Source: Antedon mediterranea
Lineage: Eukaryota > Echinodermata > Crinoidea > Comatulida > Antedonidae
Length of the DNA: 60,000 nucleotides
Reading direction: 5' to 3'
NCBI RefSeq assembly: GCF_964355755.1
Contig: NC_092670.1
Span: 18,043,201-18,103,200, forward strand
Every line of letters begins with the position of its first letter. Position 1 is the stretch's first letter. The position numbers and the translations under genes are program-made. Below the pieces are notes generated by a model. That model was given only the letters and a program-made list of their open reading frames with translations, was not told where the DNA came from and ran no database searches. This document shows positions 35,526 through 50,500 of the stretch, one piece after another.

Positions 35526-38500
35526 TTAGAACTCCATTTCTGAACGATTGTTGTGTCTAGCCCATAAACGTTTTTCTTGCGGGGCTGTGCCATCTCCGTT
35601 AGCATCGATACGTTTGAAGCTTCTATGCCGATACACAGCTGAAAAACAAAACAAAAGTCCATCATTGCATTTTTAGATTTTAGAGAATATTTACAATATA
35701 CACGACACAAAGAAATAAAATAAACGCTCTGTCTACACGATTATACAGAAAAGTATGGTTTAGAAAATCATTTTGAAAGCCAAATAATAATAAAGTATTA
35801 TTTTGAATCAATTCTAATATTTATTTAGCAAAAAAAAAATTCAATTTCGATATTGTTCGCAAAATAAAAGCGACTCGAAAACTAAACGATCGCGAAAATT
35901 AAACAAACGCGTAATTTTTGGAAACATTTTGAAACATGATGGTAAGAGGATTTATAACTAAAGCCTTGATATTACAATGTTTTAATTAGTCAAGAAGTCT
36001 GCAGTCGCGTTGGAATTTGTTTATAAATATTTTCTTGAATTTCGGATTTCAATTATAAGAATCATTCGAACTTAAATAACCCTTTTGTTATAGCAAATCA
36101 CAATCAACTTCTGGCACCGTACTTGAAAGGTGACTGAATTCAACACAGGTAAAAGAGTAAGATAGGTATCCCTATTTATTGTCGTCCCCAAGCTTAACTG
36201 CAATCTTGTTTCTACATTCACACCGAGGCCACCAGACCGGAATCCGCCCTCACTGTGAACGTAGCTTTAAGCTTGGTTCCCACTAGGATGCAACGCAAGG
36301 ACGTAAGCCGCAACACCATTCACAATTATGGGCCCTTGGGGAATAAACTTAAAACTTTAGATATACAGTAGTATTGAAATACTTTGACAATACTGTTAAT
36401 TCGTATTAACCATTTTTGGTCGCAATTTGGATCGCAAATTTTTTACTTACATATACAAATAAACTTTATTACTGTGAGTGTGGGTACTGTTAGATATATA
36501 AACACATAATATACAAAAAAACTCTATTACTGACAGTTGCTTCTCAACGTTTGTATTAATTAATATTTACCAAAAAAAATAGTTAGTGTAATGTGGCGAA
36601 CATGTCATCACAGACTCACCTTTGTTTAACTTTGCGCTTCAAGACAAAGTTTCTGATGAAACGCGTAATGTGCGCGTAATTACAGATTTATTACCGTATA
36701 GTTTGAAGGCAAAATCAACTTCATATAAAAATGATTACATAACTGATGATTGATGGCATCATTGCTTTTACATGACATTTAGAAAATAATTCTTTTCAAA
36801 TAGTTGTATTTGCGAAGTAGGCATACAAAATGTCCTTTTATGAAGGGGAGTCCCATAGTAAAACATACCGTACATGTTCACAAGAAATAACCCTTAATAT
36901 AGGTGTCTACTAAATAGGGGGTTTCCATGAATAGGAGAGTCACAAAGGAGGGGTACTTTGAAAATAAACATATTGATACGCATGTGCAGTACCATAGTCA
37001 GTCTTTTGAATCGCGCGAATAAATTTGCCTAATGGAAAAACATACTTAAATCCATCATAAATGAATTAGTTTTATGTTTAATTGTTTAAGTTTATTATTA
37101 TCTTTAATTTTCCTTTTCCATGTCAGTGACCAATCGTTCTCTATATCAAAATGTGTTTTCCACTTTGTTTTACTCTTGGTTGGTTCTAACCGTTTGTCCT
37201 TAATAAAATATAAATATATTTGTTTACTACTTATATTCAACCATCGAACATGTAATGTTTTTAAATCTTTGATTTTTACACCTTGAAGAAATTTAATAGA
37301 ATTTGTCATTATGCAGTTTGATTTATATCTAAAGTGTATTTAAGTAATTCATTGAGTTAATGAACCTGTCGTCAATTACAATATCCTTATTATTTCGCAC
37401 ACCTGACCTTTTTATCCAATTTCTTGTTGATGTAATATAGCATCATAACATAATGGACATTTAATAATACAACAAGTAAGTTGAGCTAAATTACATAGTA
37501 TCGAATTATTATCTATGGCATGCTTTTAAAAATATTATTTTTCATATCTTTAGAAGCGTTTATCTACAAAAATGAAGATAGTTTCAATGTGTTGAAAAAT
37601 AAACAGTGAAATGTCTATCATTAGTTTTACTTATCGCTATAAATTATATAATATGTCTCTCAAAAACATATTTAAAAGTAATTTATTTTATAAATAGATA
37701 ATGTAGAATTCAATTATATAGAAAATGTGTATCTGTAACACTAATATTATATTTCATTTTAATGTATTGAGAATACGTTTGACAATATAAATACCGATAG
37801 AAAATAATATCACTGTGCATTATCAATAATACTGACAATAGAGAGCCTCTTTATCTTTCACATTAGTTTAATCATACCTCATTGTTTTACATTTTCCTTT
37901 GTTCATTATTCTGTTTGTTATAAATGATATGATTAATAAATGTTTACTGTAACTAGATTTGAACTCGTCACCACGAAGAGTTAGTTGAAACAATTAAGGT
38001 ATATTTATAGCATTGGTTAAAACGAATAAACGTAACGTTTATGTTAAAATACATGGGCAAAGATTTTTTACCTCCATGATTCAACTACCTAGGTAGAGTT
38101 TTTTTGTTGAGAATTCTTTAATAGTCGAAGCTGGGTGATACTATATCCCCAAGTCTGTATAGTTATTGTCTTTTTTATGTTTACCAATCGGCGTTTCGAT
38201 TAAGTCCAGTTTACGAGCTCAAGTAGTATACGTATGAAACGCAATATGTGCCAAAATATTTATCTTTTTACTAATATTAAGTCAAAACTACTAACCTTTG
38301 CTCCTTCGATTAATGGTATCCAATGCAGTGCGTTTTCTTTCAACGGGTGGTTGGTTGGTCGTGCTGCCATACAACACCGATTCGTTATCATCATCGTAAT
38401 CCATCACAGAAAGCCCATTTTGCGGTGGTGGTCCAGCTAATGATAAAAATAACAATTAATTAATGAAATAAATAGGCAAGTCAATGCCTTGAGATGTGTA

Positions 38501-41500
38501 ATCTTTAGTGTCATGTTCTTGGTATGAGGGACTGAAAAAATTAAATCCTGATTTAGGATTTGGCGTTATCCGGAAGCGATGAGAAGCTATCACAACACTG
38601 ATAGTTTTTTCATTCATAAACATTTATTTCTATTAATGGTGCATAGCAAATAACAATAACAAATTAAATAAAAGAAGAAATATACCATTAATAAGAGGTT
38701 GTTACCTCTTTACGTTCTCTCATAAGTTTAAGCATGCGCAGATGATTGGAACGTTCTCTCATAAGATTATAAGCATGCGCAGACTGACTGGAACTCTAAC
38801 TAGTACTTTGAGAGTTTCGACGCCTAATAAACAGGTCGTAATTCAAAATGATATAGTCCTACCATTTGCCTTATTTTCGTTAGAAGTTTGCCAGCTGTAT
38901 TTGACTGGAGCTCCCTTGATCCTGTTAACTTCTGCTTGCTGGAGTCTAGCTCGACGGCCTTCGGGGTTTTCACGGTTCCCATTGGCTACTCGTGAACTAC
39001 CTTTAGCCCACATTCGACTTGCCTAACAATCATAAGAAGAATTGTATTAAATGTTGTTTTATTTACTTTCTTAGATAAAGAATAACGTCGCAATTATCAA
39101 TACGTTTTCAATAATAGGCATAGTCGACGTATTAACTAATGACGCCAACAACCAATCACAGAAAAAGAGCACAAAAAAAAGAAAATAAACAAATAGTAGG
39201 CTTAATTATCGAAAAAAGCACCAAAATATAATTGATTAAAAATTATATTATTATTACCGATCGTCCCATTTGATTTCTTTCAATGTCAGATGCTTTCCTG
39301 AAAATTTGTAAAATTTCGGTTGCGCCTTCAAGAACTGAAACAAAACATTGTATTAATGTATTAAAATGAATGAAATAAAATATGAATGATCGTTATATAA
39401 ATGCTAACGATTGTTGAATGTTTAGTAAAGTGTATAATCAAACAAATACAAGGCTGCTAAAGTACTGTATATGACGTCACTTGATACCTTTTATATTGTC
39501 CATTCTCATTGCTGGTAACACTACAAGAACAATCCAACATGGCGTTTTAGTATCTTCAACTGCGTCTTTCACAAAACTCAGCGCAACAGACGATAAGTGG
39601 CGGATCCGTGCTCTGTCAACATTCTCTTTACGTGCTTCCAGTGCCAGCTGAACTTTGAACTCTTGAATGTCGAATATCTTATAAAATAAAAAAAATCATT
39701 GGTCAACTTGTTTGCGTTGCGTCTACGTCATTTGGTTGCCTTCTACAGGGACCAAATCTTTAAGCTTGATTCCCACTTCGCAACGCAACAAGGTACGCGA
39801 AACGCAGGTGAATTGACCAATCACAAGTGACCATTTGAAATTGTTTGGACAAATTAGTTGCGATGCACTTTACGTCTAACGTTAGCGTTCAAGTGGGAAC
39901 CAAGCTTAAGGAATATTCTACATGCTGTGAAACTTCAACGACTAAGCTTATTCTATTTCCGTATTATTATACGATACACGAAGTCTTTTAAAACGGTTAA
40001 GGCTACATTTAAGTACTCTTCAGTTGAGAGGAATCAACGGTTGACTTAAGACAGAATATTAAAAGTTCAATGTACGTTATTTCTGTTATGATTATGTTTT
40101 CGCTATTCATAATATTATCAACCATAATAAATTACTGCAATCTAAACATAATTACCTTTAATGGTTGATTCACTTCTAAATGACCCATATTCTCGACCAG
40201 TTCCGGTGAAAGACAATGATCCTGAGGTTCAAAACATCCTTTGACAAACACTTCATTTTTTCCTAGTCTTGTTGCCCAAACATTACCTTCCTGGTCTACT
40301 TCTAGTTGAACTCCTCGCCCTATGTGTGCCCGCACTTTCTCTGTCTGTTGGTCCCGTAACGGGTTTCGCAGAATACCAAAACCTAGCCTGAAAAAATTAA
40401 GGACAATTTTCAAATTCAAATTCAACAAACATTTATTTCATCAAATGCCATACAATTAATACAAAGCATAAAATGAAGACCAACCTAAAGTAAACTTGTC
40501 TCAGTTGGGCATTTAACAGTGATAATATATAATAAATAATATAATAAAAATGCTTAAACATATTTAAAATAATTCTATTGACTGCACCACCTTTTCCGAT
40601 TATCTAGATCAACAACATGATTTATGGGTTATTAATCAAAGTGTGTTGCACCTGAAAAAGCTAGCTACAGACATATACATATATAATAGACTTATACATA
40701 GATCCCTACTTTTTATAATCGTTAGGACGAATACAAGTATCACTTGTTATGTAATTGCTCCTATTCATGGTAGTTTTGTGTCAAACAACCAAAACTGTGT
40801 TTCTATATGCATAGTGCATAGTGTATGTGATTACCTTCTTACTAACTCAAACAACTTTAAACTAATATCTTATTTAAGAATTGATGACCGTGTTGAATCG
40901 GATCATATGCCAATTGCCTTTAGTATTCAATTCAAAGACAAAGAACACACCAAAATGATTGTCAATGAAGATGACACGTTTACCCAGAGTACGTTCAAAT
41001 GGTCCAACAGTTACATTAATGCATCCAAAGTCAGATGGGAACATGATATCATTGAAACTATTGATAATGATTTTATGAATGCTATCTCTCAAAATAAAAT
41101 TGATGAGGCAGTTTCACATTTATGTAAAATTTTTGAATACGTATGTAAAGGAATTAAGTATACACAAACAAGTAAATCTTCAACTTCTACAAAACGAAAC
41201 GAATGGTTTGATAAAGATTGTAAGAACCTTAAAATGCAGGTTAAACAATCATTAAAGAGATTTAGAATTATGCGCACTCAACCTTTTTTAAATAATTATA
41301 TTCAGATAAAAAAGCAATATAAATCGCTATTAAAATGCAAAAAAAATAACTTTCATAAAAGAATACGCAAACAAATTATCGATTCACTCAATACAAAGGA
41401 TAGCAAAACGTTTTGGATGAAGTTGAAGACAAAACAGAAATTATCTTGCGAACTTTCTATTAATCAATGTTATATTCATTTTAAGAACCTATTTAAAAAC

Positions 41501-44500
41501 GATGAGTCTATTGGTAGCGCTGAGTTGCCAAAAATCACAGAATGCCAACAGAATGAAGACGATGATTATTTAGACCACGACATAACGTTGGATGAAATAA
41601 AAAAAGCATTTAATTCTCAAAATAGTGGAAAAGCTCCCGGCATTGATGGAATGAATTTTGAATTTTTGCTAAACGCCCCCAACATTATTTTTGATATTTT
41701 AAAAATTCTTTTTAACGCCATATTTTTAGTTGAAAAATTTCCCAAACAATGGGCAACAAGCTTAATCGTTCCAATTTTTAAAAATGGAGATAAAAACAAA
41801 CCTGAAAATTATAGAGGTATTTCTTTAATTCCAATCCTAGGAAAAATATTTTTAAATATTCTTAATTCTAGGTTAACACAATTTACAAATAGTAAAAAGT
41901 TAATTCATGAGGAACAAGCAGGCTTTCGTAAGGGATATAGAACGACAGATAATATATTCATTTTAGATACCCTCATCTCTAAATACTTAGATAAAAAGCG
42001 GGGTAGGATTTTTGTTTGTTTTGTTGATCTTAAACGTGCCTTTGACTCTATAAATCATACACTTTTACTACATAAGTTGAAATGTATCGGTGTTTCAGGC
42101 AGAATGTTACACATAATAAATTCCTTATACCAAAACTTATCTGCTCATGTTAAAATTGGCAACAAACTTAGTCCATCTTTTAATTGTTCGATTGGAGTAC
42201 AACAAGGTTCTCCGTTGTCGTCTTTACTCTTTAATATTTACATTAATGATTTGAGTGGTATACTTAATCAGGTAAACGATTTCATTCAAATTGGAGATTG
42301 TCATATGAATCATCTTCTTTATGCAGATGACTTAGTGCTTGTTAGTGATACGGTGAAAGGTCTCCAAAAATTAATAAATAAACTTGAACTTTATTGTGAT
42401 ACTTGGAAACTTACTGTAAACACTACAAAATCCAAAATTATGGTTTTTAAAAATGGCCGCAATTTAAGGAACATTGAAAAATGGAAGTATAAAAATATTC
42501 AATTAAAAATTGTTAATTCGTATAATTATCTTGGTGTTATTTTTAGTTCAAATGGTGCATGGAACAACTCAATGCAACATAATCAACAAAAAGCAAATCA
42601 AAGTTTATTCTGCTTAAAATCATTCATTTATCGTAACTTATCTTTTCTTCCAATTAATACATGGAACCATATCTTTGATGTGAAAATACTTCCTATTTTA
42701 ACGTATGGAAGCGAAATCTGGGGAATGTCAGATAGCACAAACATTATAGAAAAAACACATACTAAATTTTGTAGATATTTATTGCAAGTTGGAAAAAATG
42801 CACCAAATGCCGCTGTTACTTCTGAGTTAGGTAGATTACCACTTTCTGTGGATTGTTTAGTTACAGTTATAAGATTTTGGTTACACATTATTACTTTAGA
42901 TCATGACAGATTCATTTTTAAGTGTTATGAATTTCAACTTAGAAAAGTTAACCGTAATGAGAATTGTTGGGCACAACAGGTCAAACACTTACTCTTTTCT
43001 ACTGGTTTTGGTTATATATGGTTACAACAATATGTTAATAGTAAAGGTTTATTTTTGAGAGAATTTAAGTTGCGCTTATGTGATATTGAAAAACAAAAAT
43101 GCATTCAAAAATTTAGTTTACATAATAAGTTAAGGCTCTTTTCTCTTTATAAAAAAGAAATATGTTTAAGTTATCACTTGACCAACATCATTAATTTTAA
43201 ACAAAGAAGAATATTAACTAAGTTACGTTTAGGGATATTAGAGCTAGAAATTGAAAAGGGCAGATGGGAGGGTGTAGAAAGATATAAGAGAACGTGTAAA
43301 TTATGTAAAAAGAACATTGTTGAGGATGAATATCATTTTATTTTGCAATGCACATTTTACAATGATTTAAGAAAAAGTTTTATTCCAAGATTTATTCGTG
43401 TTTTTCCTTCTATTAATAAGCTTTGTTTATTACTTTCCAACACAAATTTTACTTATAATTTAGGAAAATACGTCTACTTTGCTTTTGAAAGAAGAAACCA
43501 TTATCTTAAGTTATAGTTAATTTTTATTTGTTTGTATTAGGGCCAAAGGCCAATATATTTTGAACCAATAAATTCCCTGAAAAGGGAAAGAAGTAATATG
43601 CTATAAGTCTATATGCTATAAGTGGTAATTACCGGATGACACAACAATTAAACAAACATATAAAATTAAAAAGAAAGTGAAAAGACCACCAAGAAGACCA
43701 AAAGGCTTGATAAACCAAATAAAAAGATAACCAAATAAAAAAAAAAGATTTAAAAGGAAAACAAATGTAGACTTTAGCACAATAACAAACTATCCTGCCC
43801 AAAACAGAAAATATTGAAACGAATCGTGGAAAGCGTAATGTCTGAATGACGTAAAATGTTCTAAGAGAGATACAAGTAGTATCAAAGAACTTATAACACA
43901 AGAATCTCCTGTTCGTCCGAAGCGCGTAACAATTTCGAAAGGCATTGTGGGATAGAATAGAGCTATGGGTGGCGCCATTGTGAGCCATGGAGTAGGGCGC
44001 CCGCATCAAATTAGAAAGTCAAAATCATAGAGGGGATCTGCTAATGCTCTAGAGGGGGTAGAGTAATTGACTTCCTAGTTTGGAGGGGGCACTGCTCCAT
44101 GCTGTGAAATGGCGTCGCCCAGTTTGACCTTTTAACCCTGTACTTCCGATACTGTGTTTTGAATGCAAATTGAAGAACAGGAGATTCTTTTGTTATAAGT
44201 TCTTTGGTAGTATGTTTACCTGCCAGGGTATTGAAATCGGTATCCATCCACAATCAATGTGGGTGATTTTATGCAAAACTCAGTCAGTCTACAATGTTTC
44301 TCAAGGAAGTAAACTTTGGCCCAACAATCATCATCTATGTCGTTAATTTGTGAATACACTTCATCTGTTAGTTCCTGAAAAAAAAAACCAGTCAATCAAT
44401 CAATATATCAATCAATAAATCCATTTATCAATATTATATTGATCAGTCAATATCAATTAATTAATCAATATATCAAACATCTATCAAAATAATCAACAAT

Positions 44501-47500
44501 ATAATATCAATAAATCAATATATCAATTATAAAAATACATGTATCAATCAATATTATCAATGTTTTCCTACCTCTTGCATTTTACTTTTCTTTGTTTTTA
44601 TGTCTGTTTTGTTAACATTCGGACTTTCGAATTCGCCGTAACTCAATCTTTTTGGTTTTCTTGCTGGTACTGGGGCTACTTTCCTGTTCTCAATATTTAC
44701 CCGATGGCGATCAGTTCGTACCTTTAGCTCTCCATACAACATCTGAAATCAGCAAAATGAAAAGAAGCTTATTTATTTTATCTATTTTAACTTTTATTAA
44801 GTCATTTGACGCGATGACGTGGGCATTAATAGGTCTATTTATTAAAAGTATTAAACCTTTTTCAAATTTGTCAGGACAATCATAAACTACCGGATCATTC
44901 GAATTGTCGCTTTCTGATTAGTCAAATTGCTTGTGTTGTCCGTACGTCATTGCGTTGCATCTCCAAGAGTGGATGAGTGGAAGATTCAATATTGCCTTAA
45001 AAATAAATGTATATGTTAACATTCCTACCTCTCGTTTTCGGCTGTCCTGTTTCTTTTGGTCAAGTTTATCTAGCCTCACCAATTCAGAATGAAATCGATC
45101 ACCAAATTGGTGCATCAGTTCAAACATCTGCCGCTGTTCTTTGACTTCTTTTCGCCGTTTCGCCAGAATGGTGTGATAACGCCGCCTTGCCATTCGTCCG
45201 CGAACCATTCGTTGACACGTGATCACACGGTCTATCAAGTTATCAAGGATTGAGTCGAGTTGTTCCGTGTGCCAATATTTTAGGAATACCTGTGAAAGAA
45301 GTTATTCATTTAAATGATCCACAACATAACAATTGGTTGTTTTTTTTGTTATTATTCAATGTGCAGTATGCAGTAGCAGAGTCAATATCATCATCGCCTG
45401 CATCCTCTTAACTTATCCGTCATAATTGTTACCGCCATTATCGTCGTATGTTAAGTTGCACTTGGTAATAAAGTCGCAATTTGTAATAACAGTTTTCATT
45501 GTAATAAACTTGTCGCACTTTCTTTCACACTTAATAATAATAGGCTTAATACCATGTGTTATATATTTCAGTATTTTTACAATTTCTCGATCGCAATATA
45601 ACAACATAAATATCATAAATGACACGATGACCATAAATTGATCCAATTCTTACCTTAGTTTTACCAATCTCATAGCCTTCCAATCCAGCCACTTCAAGGA
45701 GTTTCCTACACGCAGATGACGTTATTTTGATGTCCTTTGATGCATTATATGCGATAAACTTATACCTTAATTCGAGAAAAAAAAACCATATTATTTTGCA
45801 GACATATACAAACGATCATTAGGTTTAACATTAATTCGAATCGGACGCCATCGCAGTCTCCGATCCTTAAGGAGTTCCCAAGCCCCATACGAATACTACA
45901 CTAGTTTGTGGTGTGATGTGATGTGCCCAAATATAGAAGTGACATGACGTCATAATGTCCATGTATGGGAACATCACATACAGTTTTGTAGATAGTGTAG
46001 ACAGACAGACAATGTTTTTGAATAATCTAATACCTGCGCAAAAATTCTGCAAATATCAGTCGCGTAGGGTATCCTTCGCGACGTATACGAGTAGTTTCTA
46101 ACACTCCAGTATATCTTAGTTGTCTGACAACTAGTTGAGGCTCAAATGTGTTTGGCTGACTGTATACGTTTGGCTTGACACAACGAACAAACTGAGGTTC
46201 TGCTCCCAACATCTTCTGCATCAGATCAGTCAAAGATTCCTAAAATAAGAAACACAGTCAAATAAAACAATTTGTTGGTCGATGTTCTGAAAAATTTAAT
46301 TTGTGTTACTATTTCACAGTGTATTGTTTACTAGACTGGATCCATTACTCCCCAATCACACTTTTTTAGAGGAGAATTCTTAAACTATAAGTATTTTCTT
46401 CAGTGAAACTTACACTGACTTGTAAGTTTCACTATAAGGTTTTGTTATTAATCATGGGAAAAGCTCGATCAAGCTCGATATAGTATTATACACTAAATTG
46501 TTTTGTCGTATGTTAGGTTACACGAAATAGTTTAGAACATGGAATATGTTTGTAGTAGAGCCCGTTTATGGAACGACAATATTCCAAAATAGGGCAAAAA
46601 CGCACTATAAAATGGCTGCTGTAAGAAATGCGCTAGCTCGATAATACACTCAAACTGAAGACATATTCTTTATATCCACACATATTTCTAAAGCTCTGTC
46701 TACACTATCAAACTTTATGTGACAACAAAATGTGATGTGCTCTTAATGGACATGATGATGCCTTATTACTACCATATTTGGGCATGTCACTACCATATTT
46801 GGGCACATCACACTTTTTTGTTAAACTAGTTTGGTAGTATGGACAGAGCTTTATAACTGTATACTGTAATTAATTAGTCATAAAGTAAAATTTTCTTACT
46901 CTAAAATGCAGGCCACTTGATGCGAGTTGCTTTCGTTTTTTGTCGTCCTTCGCTTTCCCCAATCCTTCTTTCATTCTGAAATAAAACAATTATACGGCTG
47001 TTTCATTCATTTGATTCCCAATTCAAGCAACATGTTACATGGTTTCAAACTTAGTTTCTTTACCGTGGATTAGCAACAGTAATAATCCTATTCCAATCTT
47101 AATAGGCCTATATCAGGCTTTAGTCAACAACTCACCAATATGCTTAAACACGTGTAAACAATCAAGTTAAGTTTTCAGATATTATTCGTATTGTTACAAA
47201 GAAACGTAAACAAAACCGTAGTAGTAGCTTCTGTCAAAGTCATCCACAGCTGATGGCTTATTTAAGTAGAAATAGAGGAAGTGATCAATGACGGTAGGTC
47301 TAACACTGCGGAAGTGGCGACACATTTCTGGCACGCATTTACACACGGAAGGAAACGCGTGCAGTAGTGTTATATATAGGAATTGTTTATATCGTTAAAG
47401 TTATTTAGCGTTGTATTATACAAATGAATGATCAAGGTTGACATATCACAATCCTTCGTGCTCCATATCTTTATCAATAGGCAAGCTGTGTATCTATAAT

Positions 47501-50500
47501 AGAAAGCTTAATGCAGACATTTTGAGAGCAGGGTTGAAATTCAGAGGCTGATAAAAACTGAAGGCCAATATTATTATTATTTTTCACCTTTCAAAACAGT
47601 AATTTCAGTATGTAGAAATTGGTACTGAGAGAGCTAGGCCTATACTTACTGTTTCTTGAGTTTCTTGCCCTGGCTACGTGATATGCTCATTGTCCCGTCG
47701 TGGATAATTTTAGTTGGTTTTTTACAGAGCAAGATATCTCGTTGGTTACGAAGAGCTTGTCTTACATCTCTGATAAATATAAATAACATTAAAAAACATA
47801 AAACATGGTACTGTGTTGGATTTGTAAATCAATCTTTTAATAATTTGATTTAAATGTACTTAGGCTTGCTTATATACTTAGGCTTGACTTAGATGTAGGA
47901 TAAAAGCGCTTACTTACTTTTCATTGCCTTGTTCTGAAAACAAAAACTTCACCAAGATGTTGTCACTCTCGCTCATCACATCTTGAAGATTTTGGCTAAA
48001 AGTGTCTCGATTCTTCTCAAGAAATCCGTTTGCGTCATACATAATCTATAACGTAGCAAAAAAAGTCTACTTTCATGATTTATCCAAAGAAATTTAAACA
48101 AACATAAAATAATAAATATTGTAAATTTCTAATTAACATTATTATATAATAAATTATAATAATAATATTGGTAGGCTTTATAGCTTCTAATACAATGTTT
48201 CTAAGCGCTTTACACACACAAAAATCCATAAAATATTCTTAGATAACCAAAAAAGAGGAACCATTTACATAATAACATATAAAACATATGTCCTAATCTG
48301 GGAATTACTAAAAATTACTAATTATTGTACTTTACTTACATTCCTACTTTTTTTAAAGTTATGTTTCTTTTAATTATTTATAAAAACGTACTTTAATTCG
48401 TAAAACCCAATTTCCAATAAGTACATTCATCCAATCGAAAACGTTCGTTCGTATTCTTAATCAGAGAATATACTGATACAGGTTTTGGTAGAAATAGAAC
48501 CGGTAACAAAATTCGAAAACAAAAAAAAACATAGCTGGACTGATCTTGTTTAAAAAGATGATGTTTTAAAGCAAGATTCCAACTAAATGCTTTTGAAGGT
48601 ACCCTACCATTATATCATATGCTTACTTACATCTGCTGCGAAGTGTTTGATTCCAAAGACCGACAGTCCGCTATTTTTCTTCGCAGGTTTAATCACGTTT
48701 GAATGTTTCCCGTGATTTGATATTATTTTGCTGACCAGTGATTTATCTGATGCTTTTGGAAAACGACTTTCTTCATCCAATATTGCGAATATACCAAGTG
48801 GTTTCTAAATATAAAGGTCGAAGGTCAAATACGGTCAAACAGTATTACAATATATCACAACCAAATATGGCAACATTATTACTATATATATAGCAATAGC
48901 GACAATGCCAGATAACTATAATTACTTGTCTGGACACAACTTTTCAATCGTTTATCAATGAAAACAAGATCAATATACCATAGTGGAAACATGGTTATAA
49001 CATACAACTAATTACCCCAAGAAATAGGTCCAAAGTGGCTTGATTATCGGTAAATTTGATGCTAGATTTGGGAATTCCTTCTTGTGAATATTCTTGTAGT
49101 TCCCACGCAAATATACGTTGATTGAAGTAGAATTGAAGTTGTTCGTTGGTTACGTTTATACATAGTTGTTCGTAGCTGTTTTTCTCAAAGTTCTCAAATC
49201 CGTAAATGTCTAGGATTCCTACCTCGCAACCAGGTTGACCCCTGCAGATAGTTTTGTAACATTAAATAATGGAATAGTGTGATTGAAAACGGAAACTGTA
49301 GCAACCATGGTGCCGAAAATGAATATGTAGATGATAATGTTGGTGATGATTGCAATAATGTAAATGTAGGGGATCGGAATAGCATAAATAAAAACTGTAG
49401 AAGATGTCATATACAACTAAAGGGGCATTCACACTTGTTCCGTTTCGCGAAACGGAACAGGTGTGTATGCCCCTTAAGGGTCCCTTTGTTTCGTACAACT
49501 GCCACCAAACGGCGGTCGTTCATTGTCTGTCCATGACATGAGTTAAGATGGACCGGTACACATGTGCAATCCCCTACTTATAAGATGCACTGGATTCTTG
49601 TACACGAGGACGTATACACTGGACCTCCATAATACTTCCTTATGCGATAAGACTTGTGTTCATAGCGAAAAGACCACGAAGATGATGAGGATGAAGATGG
49701 TGACAAGCACTAATGGTAATAGCGATGATGATGTTGATGGTAATTATGACGATGATGATTATGACGATGATGATAATGACGATGATGATAATGATGATGG
49801 TGATTATGATGACTATGTGGATGCTAAAATAAATATGATGATGGACGTTTTCCACTTACGCTTGAGATTCGTCGGGAGCCAGTAATGTGTTGATTTGACG
49901 AACAATCCAACTAAAGAGACGACTGTAGAGTGCTTTGGCGAGAGCATCACGTCCATCTTTGGCTTTGTCCACATTCTTTAAGGTTAAGATCCGCTCACCT
50001 GTAAACAGAATTTGCAATATCGTAATGTTAGGTCTACACAAGTGTGTTAACTTAGTAAAATAATTGACAGCTTCTGTCGAATAAATAAATGAAAAAATAT
50101 ACCAAAATAAGACAACAACAAGTAGTATAATACAGTAGAACATATATTAAGGGGACACCTTCGGAAACCAACAAATAAATATGGGTGGGGCCGGGGCGGG
50201 ATAGGTGGCCGTACATATTGCCCCTCCTACCTTTCACGGAAAAGTTCCCGCTTAATAGGAGTGTCAAATGGATAAGTAGGTTCGGTGTGTTCCAACGAAG
50301 AGGTTCTACTGTACACTGAACAAGATATGATTTCATAAACTGAGTAAAAAATTACCTCTAGTTACATTGACGTTCGATATAAGAGCCGTTGCAAGTTCCG
50401 TAGTATCAATTGACAGAAGTTGAGATACTGAAAAAAAGAAGGTTACATTTTAAACAAACATCACAGTGTCGAAACGACTGTACATCATCTCGACAGCAAC

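Larger units (their letters stand above)
38296..40387 (-). other. Myosin exons 20-24: MH2 core and start of the tail
   Basis: Exon 20 (40387-40156) codes residues 915-992, with the HIGRGVQLE strand, [16 protein letters not shown] and the HCLSPELV segment. Exon 21 (39677-39488) codes [17 protein letters not shown] and then [24 protein letters not shown]. Against SMAD4 the order is VDGY, HIGKGVQLE, VFVQS, KVFDL, MSFVKGWG and TPCWIEIHL. The large SMAD4 insert between KVFDL and MSFVKG is absent here. Exons 22-24 code the unrecognised basic tail. No SMAD-like SSxS terminus is present. Confidence 0.88.

Noticed and set aside
43629-44009. A 126-codon minus-strand frame in a myosin intron
   Set aside because: No splice-site support, no recognised domain, and composition like intronic sequence.
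49562-49885. A 107-codon Asp-rich plus-strand frame
   Set aside because: It arises from a GAT-type repeat and overlaps myosin exon 9 on the other strand.
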